Of a DNA stretch of 64,000 bases, positions 13,040 through 25,262 are shown piece by piece; position 1 is the first letter of the stretch, and each line of letters opens with the position of its first letter. Both the position numbers and the translations under genes were made by a program. The stretch lies in contig VFFE01009084.1 of assembly GCA_008921705.1 (NCBI GenBank), positions 2,125,139 to 2,189,138 of the forward strand. Direction: 5' to 3'. The notes beneath the pieces were generated by a model. That model did not search any database. It was not told where the DNA came from and saw nothing but the letters and a program-made list of their open reading frames with translations. Source of the stretch: Burhinus oedicnemus. Lineage: Eukaryota > Chordata > Aves > Charadriiformes > Burhinidae.

Positions 13040-14055
13040 ATGGCCCTCGAGAGGCTCGGGGAAGCCCTGCGCAGCATGCCCCCCTTGCAAAGCTCCCTGC
13101 TGCTCCTCCTCTGCCTGCTGGCCGCCATCCACCTGGGCAAGCTCCTCCTGCAGCAGCAGCAGCGCCGGCGGCAGGGCCAGCGCCGGGCGCCGCCGGGCCC
13201 CTTCCCCTGGCCCTTGATCGGCAACGCGGCGCAGCTGGGGAGCGCCCCGCACCTCTCCTTCGCCCGCCTGGCCAGCACCTACGGCGCCGTCTTCCAGCTG
13301 CGCCTGGGGCGCTGGCCCGTGGTGGTGCTGAACGGGGAGCGCGCCATCCGCCAGGCCCTCGTCCGCCAGGGGGCCGCCTTCGCCGGCCGCCCGCCCTTCC
13401 CCTCCTTCCGCCTGGTGTCGGGCGGGCGCAGCCTGGCCTTCGGCGGCTACTCGGAGCTGTGGAAGCTGCACCGCCGGGCGGCGCACGCCACGGTGCGCGC
13501 CTTCTCCACCGGCAGCCCCGCCACCCGCCGCCTGCTGGAGCGGCACCTGGTGGGCGAGGCGCGGGCGCTGGTGGCGCTGCTGGTGCGCGGCAGCGCCGGC
13601 GGCGCCTTCCTCGACCCCTCGCGCGTCCTGGTGGTGGCCGTGGCCAACGTGATGAGCGCCCTGTGCTTCGGCCGCCGCTACAGCCACGGCGACGGCGAGT
13701 TCCTGCGCCTCGTGGGGCGCAACGAGCAGTTCGGGCGGGCGGTGGGCGCCGGCAGCCTGGTGGACGCGCTGCCCTGGCTCCAGCGCTTCCCCAGCCCCGT
13801 CCGCGCCGCCTACCGCGCCTTCCGCGACCTCAACCGCGACTTCTACGGCTTCGTCCGCGGAAAGTTCCTGCAGCACCAGCGCAGCCTGCGCCCGGGGGCC
13901 GCCCCCCGCGACATGATGGACGCCTTCATCCGCCTGCAGCGGGAGCAGCCGCGGCTGCAGCTCGAGCACGTGCCCGCCACCGTCACCGACATCTTCGGCG
14001 CCAGCCAGGACACCCTCTCCACCGCCCTGCAGTGGCTCCTCATCTTCCTCATCAG
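13040..14055 (+). other. CYP1B1: CYP1B1 first coding exon (residues 1-338 and two bases)
   Basis: This exon encodes the N-terminal membrane helix (about residues 16-33, Leu-rich), a basic linker with four Gln (38-41) and Arg clusters (42-44, 48-49), the proline hinge PPGPFPWP (51-58), helix C with Trp141 and an HRR cluster that should contact the haem propionates, and helix I with the DIFGASQDT oxygen-activation motif. The 5' splice site is CAG|GTAGGT after 14055. The exon is extremely GC-rich, so other frames on both strands are also open across it; those are not genes. Confidence 0.96.
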
Positions 14056-16385
14056 GTAGGTGCCGGCGGGGCGGACGCTCCCCGCCGCCCGGGCGGAGGC
14101 GGGAGGCCGGGGCGCCCCCACCTGCCCCGGGGAGGGAGGCGGGGGTCAGCCCGGGGCGTCGCGGTGCGAGCGCCAGCCCGGGGGCGAGGGGGGGGGGAGC
14201 GCTGTTTAAAGGGCGCTTGCCCGGGCACAGCCGCCGCCGGGAAGGCTCCCTCGGCGGCGACAGCCGGCCCAAGCGAGCGGCGACCCCGCTGGGTGCGGGG
14301 CGAGGGTCCGCCCGTGTGGCACCGGGTACCTCAGCCCCTTCCGATTGACTAACACGGAAGCTCCGGGAAACCTGCCAGAAAAAGAAAAGAAAGGGGGAGA
14401 AAAAAAAAAAAAACAAACCCCACACCAAATCGCCCTACTGTGGCGATCGGGTAATGATGCGTGAAGAGAGGCTGGCGAAAAGGCAGCCGAATAAAACCTG
14501 AAAGTAACAGATTTTACCAGGTCGAGATGGAGGGGATCGTAGCAACAGGGTAAGGGCTGCTTAAGCGAGGTAAAGAGTTCGTGCCCTGGTTCACAGACCC
14601 GCTGCTACGTTAATCTGCCGGCAGCGAGAGCCGCCTCGGCCGCTGCGGGACCCGGGGAGAGGCGGACCCGGCGGGCAGCCGGCGGGTGCAGGCGCAGCCC
14701 CCCCCCCCCTCCGCCCCGGCCCGCTGCCCCCGCACCAGCTCTTCCCGGGGGAAAATGGAACCTAGGGGAGGTGGGCTCATAGAAGCCGGCGTAGCACTGG
14801 CTTTCTTTCAGCCTCTCCCGGCTTTTTCTTTCATCATCTGCATAATCGGTAGGCTTGTGCAAACGTTATCTGCTCAGCTGCTTCTTGAAAAACGGGCAAA
14901 TATTTCAGGCTTCGAGCGAAGGGATGCGATGCCCGGTGTTGGCAAAACCCGTGGGTTTCTCCCCGTTTCTTACATTTGCCCAGCATTCGGCATGCAGCTG
15001 TGCCGCAGGGGGGAAAGGCAAGGACACAGAAGCCAAACTTCAATACTTAAAAAGCAAATAAAGGCTCCTCGGAGGAATGCGGTTTTTTAGACAAGCAGAA
15101 GAAAATAGGCAAAGTTTATTCATATTTTGATCTTGTTTGGTTACCGTGTAGTATTCCAAACTACTCAGACTTCAAGACAGTCACCTTAAAATACGTTATA
15201 AAGAAAACATATTTTGACATTAATTAGAAAAGGTATACGCAGGCTAAGAGTGGGATGTTCATAAAGCTATTCTGACAATCATTAGAAGGGATTTTTTCCG
15301 TTTAAAAACCTGCAGACTTTTCATATGTATGCAATATGTCTAGTGATAACAAACTCCGTGCTAACTTTTAGAAGTCACGTAGAAAGCTGGAAAACCAAAT
15401 TTTCGTTCCCACGGAAAGCCCAATGTTTAGAAGGGATAAATAATTTTAGTTTTAGAATGAATTTTCAAAATTGGATCAGAATATTCAGTTTCAGCACATT
15501 CTAAGTTAGTTTCCTTTTTTTATGTTGAGGATCAGTACATGCGATATTAAAGTGAAACCTGAGCAAATTTAAAATGACACCATTGCATGGGAAGTTTTTC
15601 TCAGAGTTTTCCATCAAAGTCTACGCGTTCCTGCAATATATTTAAACTTTGCTCGAACGGCATTTTTAGGGTAGGGGTGAGGTTCTGTGAAAAGTGTTTA
15701 CAGCAAGGATTATTTTTAAGAAAATCTTTTGAAAGCGTTACGCACGTACACACATCTTACTTTAAATGACAGGTATCCGAACGTGCAGGCTAAAATGCAA
15801 GAAGAAGTGGATAGGATTGTTGGAAGAGACCGTCTGCCATGTGCTGAAGACCAGCCTCACTTGCCCTACATCATGGCTTTCCTGTACGAATCCATGCGTT
15901 TCAGCAGCTTTGTGCCTGTTACTATCCCACATGCCACCACAACCAACACCTTCATAATGGGCTACCTCATTCCCAAGGACACAGTGATTTTTGTTAATCA
16001 GTGGTCAGTGAATCACGATCCAGCAAAATGGTCCAACCCAGAGGATTTTGATCCAACAAGGTTCCTGGATGAGAATGGATTCATCAATAAAGATCTTACT
16101 AGTAGCGTGATGATTTTCTCACTGGGAAAACGTCGCTGCATTGGAGAGGAGTTATCCAAGGTGCAGCTGTTTCTCTTTACCTCCATACTGGTGCATCAGT
16201 GCAATTTTACGGCTAATCCAAACGAGGACCCTAAAATGGACTTTACCTATGGGTTGACCATTAAACCTAAGCCATTTACCTTGAATGTTACGCTTAGAGA
16301 TACTATGGATTTGCTTGATCAGGCTGTCCAAAGACTGCAAGCAGAGAAAGCAGCCAATGAAAATCAGCTGTCAGCAAATGCCTAA
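13040..16385 (+). CDS. CYP1B1: Cytochrome P450 1B1, complete (join 13040-14055, 15773-16385)
   Basis: CYP1B1 is an ER-membrane haem monooxygenase that, with NADPH-cytochrome P450 reductase, oxidises oestradiol (4-hydroxylation), retinoids, arachidonate and polycyclic aromatics; loss in humans causes primary congenital glaucoma. The two coding exons join in phase 2 (AG|G = Arg339) to give 542 residues, against 543 in human. Landmarks: N-terminal anchor, proline-rich hinge, helix-[10 protein letters not shown] (317-325), ExxR pair E378/R381, FDPTRF and the haem loop [10 protein letters not shown] with ligand Cys461; these sit nine residues before their human counterparts. The ATG follows directly after the 3' splice site, as in mammals, where all coding sequence is also in two exons. 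RMDN2 lies downstream in tail-to-tail orientation, matching human synteny. No frameshift or lost catalytic residue is seen. Confidence 0.98.
14056..15772 (+). other. CYP1B1: CYP1B1 intron between coding exons
   Basis: A GT-AG intron of 1,717 nt in phase 2. The first 300 nt continue the CpG island, followed by an A13 run at 14401-14413 and a C12 run at 14698-14709. The last kilobase is AT-rich. The 3' splice site is AAATGACAG|GTATCC; its pyrimidine tract is weak and purine-interrupted. Human intron 2 is longer, about 3 kb. No other feature was recognised. Confidence 0.9.
15773..16385 (+). other. CYP1B1: CYP1B1 second coding exon (residues 339-542)
   Basis: The exon completes Arg339 and encodes the C-terminal half: VGRDRLPC loop (355-362), helix K with YESMRF (E378, R381), the highly conserved [10 protein letters not shown] segment, the [11 protein letters not shown] stretch, FDPTRF (431-436), the haem-binding loop with Cys461, and helix L. 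Stop codon TAA is at 16383-16385. Base composition is moderate to AT-rich, in sharp contrast to the first coding exon. The last dozen residues diverge from mammals, as is usual for this tail. Confidence 0.97.
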
Positions 16386-18690
16386 GCAACAAACCTTGCA
16401 TCTAAAGATAATCCCCCCTCTCTCTTTTTAGACTTTAAATAAGTTGCAGTTTGTTCTGGTGATTTTTTTGGAAAATAGGCAATATTACAAGAGCAGGAAG
16501 GAAAACTGCACAAGGTGTAATTCAGTCCTCGTTTTAATTCCAGAAGGAGAGCCAGGGGAACATTTTAATATATTAAATGATAAAACGTATGCAATTTGAA
16601 AGTAAGCCTTTTCTTTTCTAGCTTGTTCACAGAAGTCGCCATTTTAAAGCGCTTTTTATCTACTGACTGGTTGAAGCATCTCCAGGAACTGTTTGTACAA
16701 TCCTTTCCATGTCTCCATGCTCTATGCCTTAAATCTAAGTTCGCCTTCGGTGACTCCACATCCCAAAGTCAAATCTCTTATTTAAAAAAAAGAAAAAAGA
16801 AGTTTGCTCAGAACACTGCAGCCTGCCTCTGAATTCATGCTACTGGAAACTGCCATAGACCTATGGCATCTCCTGTGTTGTGACTGCTGGGATGTACATT
16901 AATGCCTCAATAATAAATGTTCAAATGATTTTTGGTAAAATGACAATGTAAAGTCTTGCCTTTAGCATCCCCAAGTGTTTACATAAATGACTAAATAAGA
17001 CTTGCTTATAAGCACATTTGAAAATAATATTCATATTTTATATGAGAATGAACAGAATGTCCTAATATAGTAACTTTTCATTAAGTTTTGAAAGATCAGA
17101 TTTGATATGTCACCAAGTGACAAGGGTGATACAAACAATATGCTGATCTTTTCATTAGCATATTCACAAACAAAATAGATATTTGAATTAGAAAGTTTTA
17201 TAAAGGTATAGCTAAACTTTGTATTTCTCTAGTAAAGAGTTAATATCTCTGTCCCTAGGCACATAGCTAAGTCCAGTAAAATCTACATGGGCCGAGGTAT
17301 TTAGAAGTGAGAATTTGGGGTTTTTTTATTAAAACTTCCATGTCGCAAGCCTCAAGTAAAGCATACAGCAGGTACACCCCTGCTCACTCGTCATTCTGTT
17401 AGGTTGAGTTAAATGGTATATCCAAAAATCAGCTATGTACTTCTAGTACGATTTGCTTGGAAGAAAGTCTCAGAAGGAAAACTGACATTACATGTCCCAA
17501 TTAATGTACCCATTAACTGAAGAAAAAGAACTTTTAACATTTTTGTGAGGCAAAGGACATAAAATCAAAAAAACCCCAACAATCTATTATTTTGAAATAA
17601 AACACACACATGAAACTTTATGGCCTTGAACCTCTAGCTAATGTTTGTGTACACAAAGCTGCACGTATTTCTCTCAAAAGCAAACAGCCCCACATAAATG
17701 CCTGATTTTGAGAAGTGTTGGACATTTCTTTGGAGCTGCAGATCACCTTTGATTACATAGGAAATCCATCAGAAACGAGCGGACCTCACATGACTTGCCT
17801 AGTACTAAATAAGGTATTACTAGAGCTAGAAAAATAAGGGTGCAGTGCTACAGGGTGAGGCAGCTCTGCCGAGACCTAAGCGAGTAAAGATTTGCACTAG
17901 GTCTTGTGATAGATGGCCAGTCTTAGTCACGTTGGCAGCAGTGACAGAACTCATACTGACATTGGGAAGAGCTGGGTTAATGACACAATCCTGATCTTCT
18001 TAAGTAGAAGCTTCGCTACTGATTTTAAAAACCTGGATCAAGCCTAAAAGTACTGCTCCATAACCCCACACAGTAGTAATGTACCTGTTTAAAGTCTGTG
18101 ACTTCATATGGCATCTGTCTTCTTTTTTGCTAGAGCTAAAAAAGCTTTCTGTTACATACACAAGGAGTAACCTCAGGTGTTTTTCTGAATTATGTACAAG
18201 CTTGTGATATCCGAGAACTTAGCCCGTACCTGTGAAAAGCTTTATAAGATACTCAGCATTTTCGTGTGGAGATCTACATTAGATCAAACGCTAGCAAGAC
18301 AATTTTACTTGTACCTTTGTAAGTACTGTTATTAAAAAAAAATATAAAGGATGTAACCTACAACTGAATAGTTATTCTAACGCAAGGATCACTGATTCAT
18401 ATTTTAATAAAAACGGCTTTTGCAATTTTGTACTGTTCCAAAAGCTTTAACTATGCATTGGCTACTAATGCAATGTCCATTCACACTGCTTGCGTCTGTC
18501 AGGGGGTCACATACTATATAGCTGATGGTCAAATAATGCCTTGTATAATCTGTGAAATAACTCAAATTTAGTAGCACCCATTTAGAATGTATGCAGTTGT
18601 TGAGCAAGCTAACTTTTATGGTCATTTTGAGATGTATCATTGTGTTACCAAAATACTAAATAAAATTATTCTTACACTGCCTTTGCGTAG
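16386..18690 (+). other. CYP1B1: Probable CYP1B1 3' untranslated region
   Basis: AT-rich sequence with no continuing ORF. Polyadenylation signals AATAAA occur at 16912-16917, 18406-18411 and 18659-18664. The last is followed by a T/G-rich stretch (TAGTTTTGTATGG) as expected of a cleavage region and would give a 3' UTR of about 2.3 kb; mammalian CYP1B1 also has a long 3' UTR of about 3 kb. The first signal could give a short form. The true end is not determined. Confidence 0.5.
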
Positions 18691-19052
18691 TTTTGTATGG
18701 CTTTCTAACATCAAGACAAGCAAAGTTATTATTTCTGATTTGGAAGGTATTATTATTTCAGATATTTGTTCATATACTTTTCATCTTCTCCCATTTCTGG
18801 ATTTTAAGGTTTTTCTCGATCCTGCCCTTACAGCTTCCCAGGTCTGCCTGCTTATTCATACCTCGCCATCTGTGTACAACTTGCTCGTGGTCCTTGCTCA
18901 GGACATTGCCTACTGCTCGTCTCAGCACCAATCTGAATTCTCTCATGTCTTTTGCTCTCTTCTAATACCTGTTAATCTCTCCTCAGCCTGCACAATCTCC
19001 TATGCTATGTTCTTACCTTTGGCATTTCAGTTTACTTCCACCTCCCCTTATT

Positions 19053-19082
19053 TTTTAAGGGGGGGTGGAAGCCCCCTTAAAA
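19053..19082. repeat. Perfect 11-bp inverted repeat with 8-nt loop
   Basis: TTTTAAGGGGG at 19053-19063 is exactly complementary to 19072-19082. The loop is GGTGGAAG. It lies a few hundred bases past the likely CYP1B1 polyadenylation site. There is no evidence for a function. Confidence 0.75.
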
Positions 19083-22000
19083 GCCCACAGACTGGTTCTC
19101 CTTTCTCTTTTTCCCTCCTATAGCTAGTGCTGGCATCTCTATACTCCTGATGTTGGATCCCCACCACTGGCCTTGGGACCCATCTGTGCTGTTTTGGCCT
19201 TGGTGTATAGTCGGGAGTGCCAGGAAGGAAATCTCAGGGCCAAACAGGCCTTAGCGTGCCCTTGCAGAGCAACCTCTCACAATATCAAGGCAATCCTGTG
19301 GTAAAGGGTGGCTGTTACTGCATATATGAAGCATTTCTTCATGCTGCAGCAGCACCCCCACCCCGCTTTGTCTTCTTTCCTTAGTCTACTACGCAAGCCT
19401 GCTGACTTCAGAGCTGTGTTAGAGAAGACCTTCATTTTTTCCCTAACCCCGAGGAAGTGGAACAAAAGCTCGGTGGGAGAAAAGGCTGGGCAGATTGACT
19501 AACAGTGGTTCCCTCCTGATTCGGGATATTTTCAACTGGAGTTCCTCCCTAGGGGGGCAGGATTCCAAGTACAGGCTGAGCTGGTGAAATCAGAAGGAGC
19601 ACAAGTTGAAGACGACTTACAGAGACCCCCTAGAAGTAGCATAGGACCCGTGGAGTAGAGGTAGCGTCCAAAGATACCCGATGCAGCACATACGTGGCTG
19701 GGGCTGACCAGTGGCACACAGTGTAGATACAGAGCAAGTGTCCTCCCTGGGTAAAAGCCAAGAGCAACTTCATACAGTCAAGAGATGCTGCTACACCATC
19801 CCTGCTTCCCACTAATTTCTAGGTATTATTCTGCTTTACCAGCTGTCTACAGCTGAAGTCTAGACTCCCTCTTCAGTGTTGACACGCACATTTTTATAGC
19901 GAGACCTGCTGCCTTAGTGCCAAAAGATGGAGTGCTGATGCCGCCAGAAGTTGGCATGAAGAAAGCATTCTTGGAGAGATTCTTGGAGATCACTACAAAT
20001 ACTATTTATAGCAGTTGAGTAGGGAACCAAAAGTTTCTGATTGTCCACTGTAAGCCAGTACCATGTGTTAAGGAAATAGAATAGACTAATTGGCTTGGGT
20101 TTTTTTGGGGGGTTTTTTGTTTTTTTTTTAATTCTGTATTTCCATTTTCCATCTGTTTCATTGGAGCAGTTGTTAGAAAAACTATCATTTTCAAAACTAG
20201 GCAAGGTCACATCTAACAGCAAGTCATGCATATCTCATGAGATTTTGTGTTTGCACTGTCATTGCCTCCCTCACCAACCTGTGACTGGATGTCACCATAG
20301 CAATACTAGACAAACACATGTTGCTCTTTCTTCATGAAATAAAGCACAGAGAAGTTAACCAGCTGTATTCAAGAGAAGATTTTTCCTTTAAAAATCTTCA
20401 TGCTCCAGTTGTAGCAGTTTCAATGGGTCAGGAAAGCCAAATGCCATCTCATGCTTGCTTTCTCTGCGTATGTGCATGCGCACACACTAAGTCATCTCCC
20501 ATAATTTTAGTTAACATCTTTCATTCAAGTTGAGATAGGAATTAAAAAAAAAACAAACCACAAACACCAAAACAACAAACCCCCCGCCCAACCCACAAAA
20601 CAGGAAACACAGGGAGAAGTTAGGACAAGCATACATTCCTTGGAAAACCAGTAGCTGTCAGACCACCCCACTACGTAACAAGGAGGGGAAGCAGGTAGAC
20701 TGAGCTAGCAGAGTCAATATGGAATACGTTTATACTGTTCAAGTGCTGAAATAAATAGCAATAACGTAACAGTGAGGAACAAGATTCACGAGAACTTGAA
20801 AAACAACCGCTGCTAGAAAGAGGAGGAGGGGGGTCAGTCCAGGATCTGCACAACAGCTATCAGTACCAGCATAGTTATGGCACAATGTAACTAAATGCAA
20901 ATTCACAACAACAAATTCCAACTAGTTTTGCATCAGACCCAGTATGGTTTTGTGAGTGGCAGGGACGGATGCACAGGTCTGTCTGTAGGAAATTGGTTCA
21001 GGTTATCCAGGCAGGACCACCAGAGACTAGGCAATCGGGAGCTTACATTTTACCTGAGAAAAGTCGAGGAACTAGCCATGGAAAGTGAACAGTTAACATT
21101 TGCCTTTGCTGGATCTTGAGCTTGGTTAAATTTTACTCAGACCTGTCGTTTTCCCACACAACGAGTTCATCTTGGGATAACACTGAAGGGGGATGTGGCT
21201 TTTTCATGGATGAAGAAAAGGGCCAGATTCTGAACGGTGCCATTACTTTGGTATGTGGTGCAACACAGATACAGTGATTCAGGTTTCAACAACTTCTTTG
21301 CCGTTTGCCACCCTGCATTTTTGCAGCTGAGTTTTCTCATGTTCCAGTCACTTGTACTCAGACCAAGCCAAGTCACTTAATTGCCAGGTGAAAACAAGCT
21401 TAGTGTTAAGTACAAACAGCCTGGAGCATTTAAGATGGCTGTTGTTAATGCTTTGATAGCCCTCCTTTGGGGCCTTTTGCCAACTTTCAGACAGCTCCAC
21501 TAAGCAAGAAATTCCTTGGTTTGTTGGTGTTGCCCTGTCCTTCAGTACTTAGAGCAGATCTTGCTCCAACCTGGAAGCACAAAGGTAGCGCTAACCAAAT
21601 CAAACACGAGTCTCCCAATTCCCTATGCTCTTGATCGGTGCTGGATGCCTGGGGACACTGACCCATCAATACAGTTAACTCAGAAGACACAGGGTGCCAA
21701 GGCATTTCAACTGCACATGGGTGGAGGGGGGGGAAGGGACCGAATGCACAGGGGACTTATTAAAGGTGCATAAATCAACTGCAGAGCTATATAGGAGTCA
21801 TTTGCAGGAGTGGCTGAGAGCTAGTGGAGGAAAAGATATGTCTGAAGTGTAGGAAGATTCCAGCTAGGGAGGAGCTGTGCACAGGGTCTCTGATTTCCAG
21901 GAAAAGAGAGGTGGTGATTTTACATTGCTTGTACACACAGTATGTTGGGATTAGGGTGATAAGAATCCACACGGTATTAAAGAGGGTCACTCACATCTGC

Positions 22001-25000
22001 AGCAGGGAACATCAAACTGAGAGCGCCTGGACCAAACCTTACCTTCACACCAGCCTGAAGATAGAATGAGCAATTATTTTCCTGAAAACCTTGGACAAAC
22101 AAAGGTGTCCAAATGCTAACTCCTCACTGCCTCTTAAATCGTAGATTTGGGAGGTGGCAAACATGGAAACGAGAGCTCAGGAACTAAACACGAGGTATTG
22201 GGCTGTGCCATACAGGCTGGAGGATTTGAAAACAAAACGGGTCTACAACAGAAAGCCATGGAGAGTCGGTCATTCCCCTCACCTCAGCATCCCCAGGGCC
22301 TGAGAAGAATGGGGAGGAAAAGACAGCCCAGCTGCAACAATCTAAACACCTTTGGGGGAATTTTTCCTCTCGATATTCAGAAAGAGTGGTGGAAGGAGCA
22401 GGTGCTACACCAGGCAGAAACACTGCCAGTCTGGAGGATCCATTCCAAGCAGGTCAGTGTCATTTATTTGAGCAAGCTGAGCAGGAAGAGGTTTGCATCA
22501 GTTGGCTGTTCCCATGCCATACAGTTATGTCTTCAGATGTATCTAGGGTTGCCCAGTATCCCCTAGGTGAAGAATGGTGTGTGTGGATGCTCCAGAACTG
22601 TTTTTATCCTCTGATAGTACTGGTGTATTTTCAGCGATGGATCACCTTTTGTTGGCAAGGACAGCTCTAGAAGAGTAGACTTTATTTCCACAATCTCCTC
22701 TCCTAACCTGAGCTCTGGTAAGAGCATAACAGTTATCATGCAGAAACAGGCTTCTAATCCGCTCATGATAACAAATGGGATTTCACGTAATTATGTTTTC
22801 TGTGCTATGAATAACAGAACACTTTCCACTTATTTGGACAAGTCTACTCATGATAACCGAAGTGGAGATGTGGTGTGAGACACCCTTATTCCCAGTAAGA
22901 AAGCAAGATTTAAGACAAATTTTGACTTCACAAAGCAGGTATGATTTTCAATCATCTGCAGAACAGCACGAAACAATACTCTGTGCTTCTTCTATATTTT
23001 GTACTCTGTGAAAAACTTCCAAGTTGCAGTTCAAAAATGTAATTCTACTGTATATCTTATTTTTAATTATACTTTTTCACTCTACAGAGAAAAATCATAA
23101 ATTGTGAAGCTATTAATCTTTTGTCGTTCAGGAAAATTAAATAACTCAATTCAACTAAAAAAAAGTGCCACCAGAAATTAAACTCGGAGTTCACAATAAT
23201 TACCCTAATGAAAAATGAGATTCCTAAATGAACCTTTGTCTCATGGTAACAAAACTCCTTTTCCTTTTTGACATGGTGTCGTGCTGGAACTTGTTCCAAG
23301 ACATAACTACATTCATCTTTCTGTTTCTGGCAGAAGCGAGGAAGAGCTGTACCTACACTCCAGAACAATATGCCCTGCAGGGAAGCTTTCTGGGCAATCC
23401 TTCCAGGTGGCACAGGAACAAAAGGGAAGTGTCTTCCACCAGCTTTCTCTGGATGAGCATTCTTTCTCTCAGGTGCCTAACATCCTGCCAAGCCTGCATC
23501 TTCCAGGTATGTGACAAGCACTTGTTCTGCAATGAGCTGAGGGCAGATCAGCCAATGGGCTTTGGTCACAAAAATCGCAGAAAATGTTTAATAAAATGAA
23601 AGAAAGATGAATTCCCATAAAGGAGGGGGGGGAGGAAATCAGATTAAGGTAAATACTTAAATTAAGAAGGTTCCCCAGAAAATTACAAGGCAGATCCTCC
23701 AGTGACATTATACCGAAACCTTGTACAAAAAAAATCCTCCTTCTGCTGGCATTAGGACTAAGATACTTAGTATCTGTGCACACAGATCTATAGCACACTG
23801 ACAATATTGTCCTCTGCATTTCAAGGATAAGGTACTAATTTCATTGAAGTCATCAGCAGAGCCAGAATTCAAAGCATTTGGCTGACAACGTATTCACTAT
23901 ACAACACTGTTTCAAGTATCTTCATCTCTTACCGAAAGCAGAAAGATTCCTTTCTTATCTTCACAAGCTATCTCTTACCCTAATACAATGCTTTTCTGCT
24001 TGAGTAAATAGCTCTAGCCTGTTCCCAGAGTTAAGCGCATACAGTAGTTTTCATTGGGTATAAAGCCATAAAACTGTACAGCAGAACAGAAACCTTTAGG
24101 GAAGTTCTTGGAATAAACGGATGCTCCATCAATTGTCTGAATGGCTGAAACTGTGAAAGCAGAACAGATGCATAAGGATTGGATGCTAAAGATAAACTTT
24201 TGCTCTCAAGAGAACAGATGCTTTCTTCTAGGGTTTGTGAAAAGTCAATTAATGAAGTGACTGGACCTGTTTAGCTCTCTTTATAGCCCCCAACTGTATC
24301 CCAATTAGACCATAACATTTTCCCTAGCAAAGATCCAGTTAGTAGGGCTTCCTGCATCCTTACATTCATATACAGTCAAGGTCTTCATGTAATTATGAAC
24401 AAGTTCCTCTCCGAGGATTTGTCATCCCACTCTTTTCTTCAGATATTTCCCTGAAATACAAACAACTTTAGCTGGCAAAGGAATTCTAGTCAGTTATTTC
24501 ACTGAACTCAAGTCATATGTATTTATTTTTATTTTTCTAAATAGGCACTTTCCTGCCTTTTGAGGAAATCCAGCAACATTTGATCACACACTTATAGAAG
24601 CAGTAGTTCTTCAGGCTCAATAGCAAAGATGACTCTCTACATATGGAGGAATAAGCATAGGGAAAATTGGGGCAGTTGAGAAGTGAGGAGGAGAGCACAG
24701 CAGAGAAGAAGAAATGTTAAAATAACAGGCCAGAGAAAATAGAAGGAGATGTTTCATCACATGGAGGAGAATGAAAACGAGGAAAAAGAATGCGAGCAGC
24801 TGCTAATGCTAATTTGCCTCATCCCCAGGTACAATAGCTCCCCAGGGTACCCTGGGGACCACAGGTTGTAATTGATGAAGACACACACAGATGCCCTATA
24901 GAGGGCAATTCATCCCATCCACCCTTTTATCTCCAGTGACTAGGGAGCGTAGACAGACTGCTTATACTGAACACCTACCATTTCCTAGAGACAGATATTT

Positions 25001-25178
25001 AGGTCTGCCCTGCTTAGGAACAGACATGTTAAGCTACAGAACATCTTCAGTGGTGCAGTTAGATTAGAAAAAACCAATACTTTTACACTAGTGGGACACA
25101 TTTCCTTAGGGATTGAGGAATTCACACTGATCTAACCATGCCATGTTGCAGAGTCCAATCCAATTTAACTATATATTG

Positions 25179-25262
25179 TCACAGAATCACAAACTGGTTG
25201 AGATGGGAAGGGACCTCTGGAAGTCATCTGGTCCAACTCAAGCAGGGCCTTGGGGAGCCAGT
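25179..25262 (-). mobile_element. CR1 LINE 3'-end fragment
   Basis: The plus strand reads CACAGAATCAC..GGTTGAGATGGGAAGGGACCTCTGGAAGTCATCTGGTCCAACTC in short blocks, which is the reverse complement of the conserved avian CR1 3' tail (GGTTGGACTAGATGATC..AAAGGTCCCTTCCAACC). Only the tail is present, so this is a severely 5'-truncated, degenerate copy. Boundaries are approximate. Confidence 0.7.

Larger units (their letters stand above)
11050..14350. promoter_or_regulatory. CpG island spanning the CYP1B1 promoter and first coding exon
   Basis: From about 11,050 the sequence changes abruptly from AT-rich to very GC- and CpG-rich, with C and G homopolymer runs (about 11,110-11,150 and 14,180-14,200) and an Sp1-like GGGGCGGG at about 11,163. 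The island covers the presumed promoter, the 5' UTR, the first coding exon and the start of the following intron, then fades; a second C-rich pocket with a 12-nt C run lies at 14,698-14,709. This is typical of a vertebrate promoter island. The edges are judged by eye. Confidence 0.85.

Noticed and set aside
13033..14352. 439-codon plus-strand frame overlapping CYP1B1 in another frame
   Set aside because: Pro/Arg/Ala-rich shadow of the real frame, which carries all P450 motifs; continues into the intron.
12773..14428. 551-codon open frame on the minus strand across the CYP1B1 first coding exon
   Set aside because: It is antisense to a confirmed P450 exon, extremely GC-rich (few stops possible), and its translation is low-complexity Gly/Ala/Glu/Gln sequence with no domain; a composition artefact.
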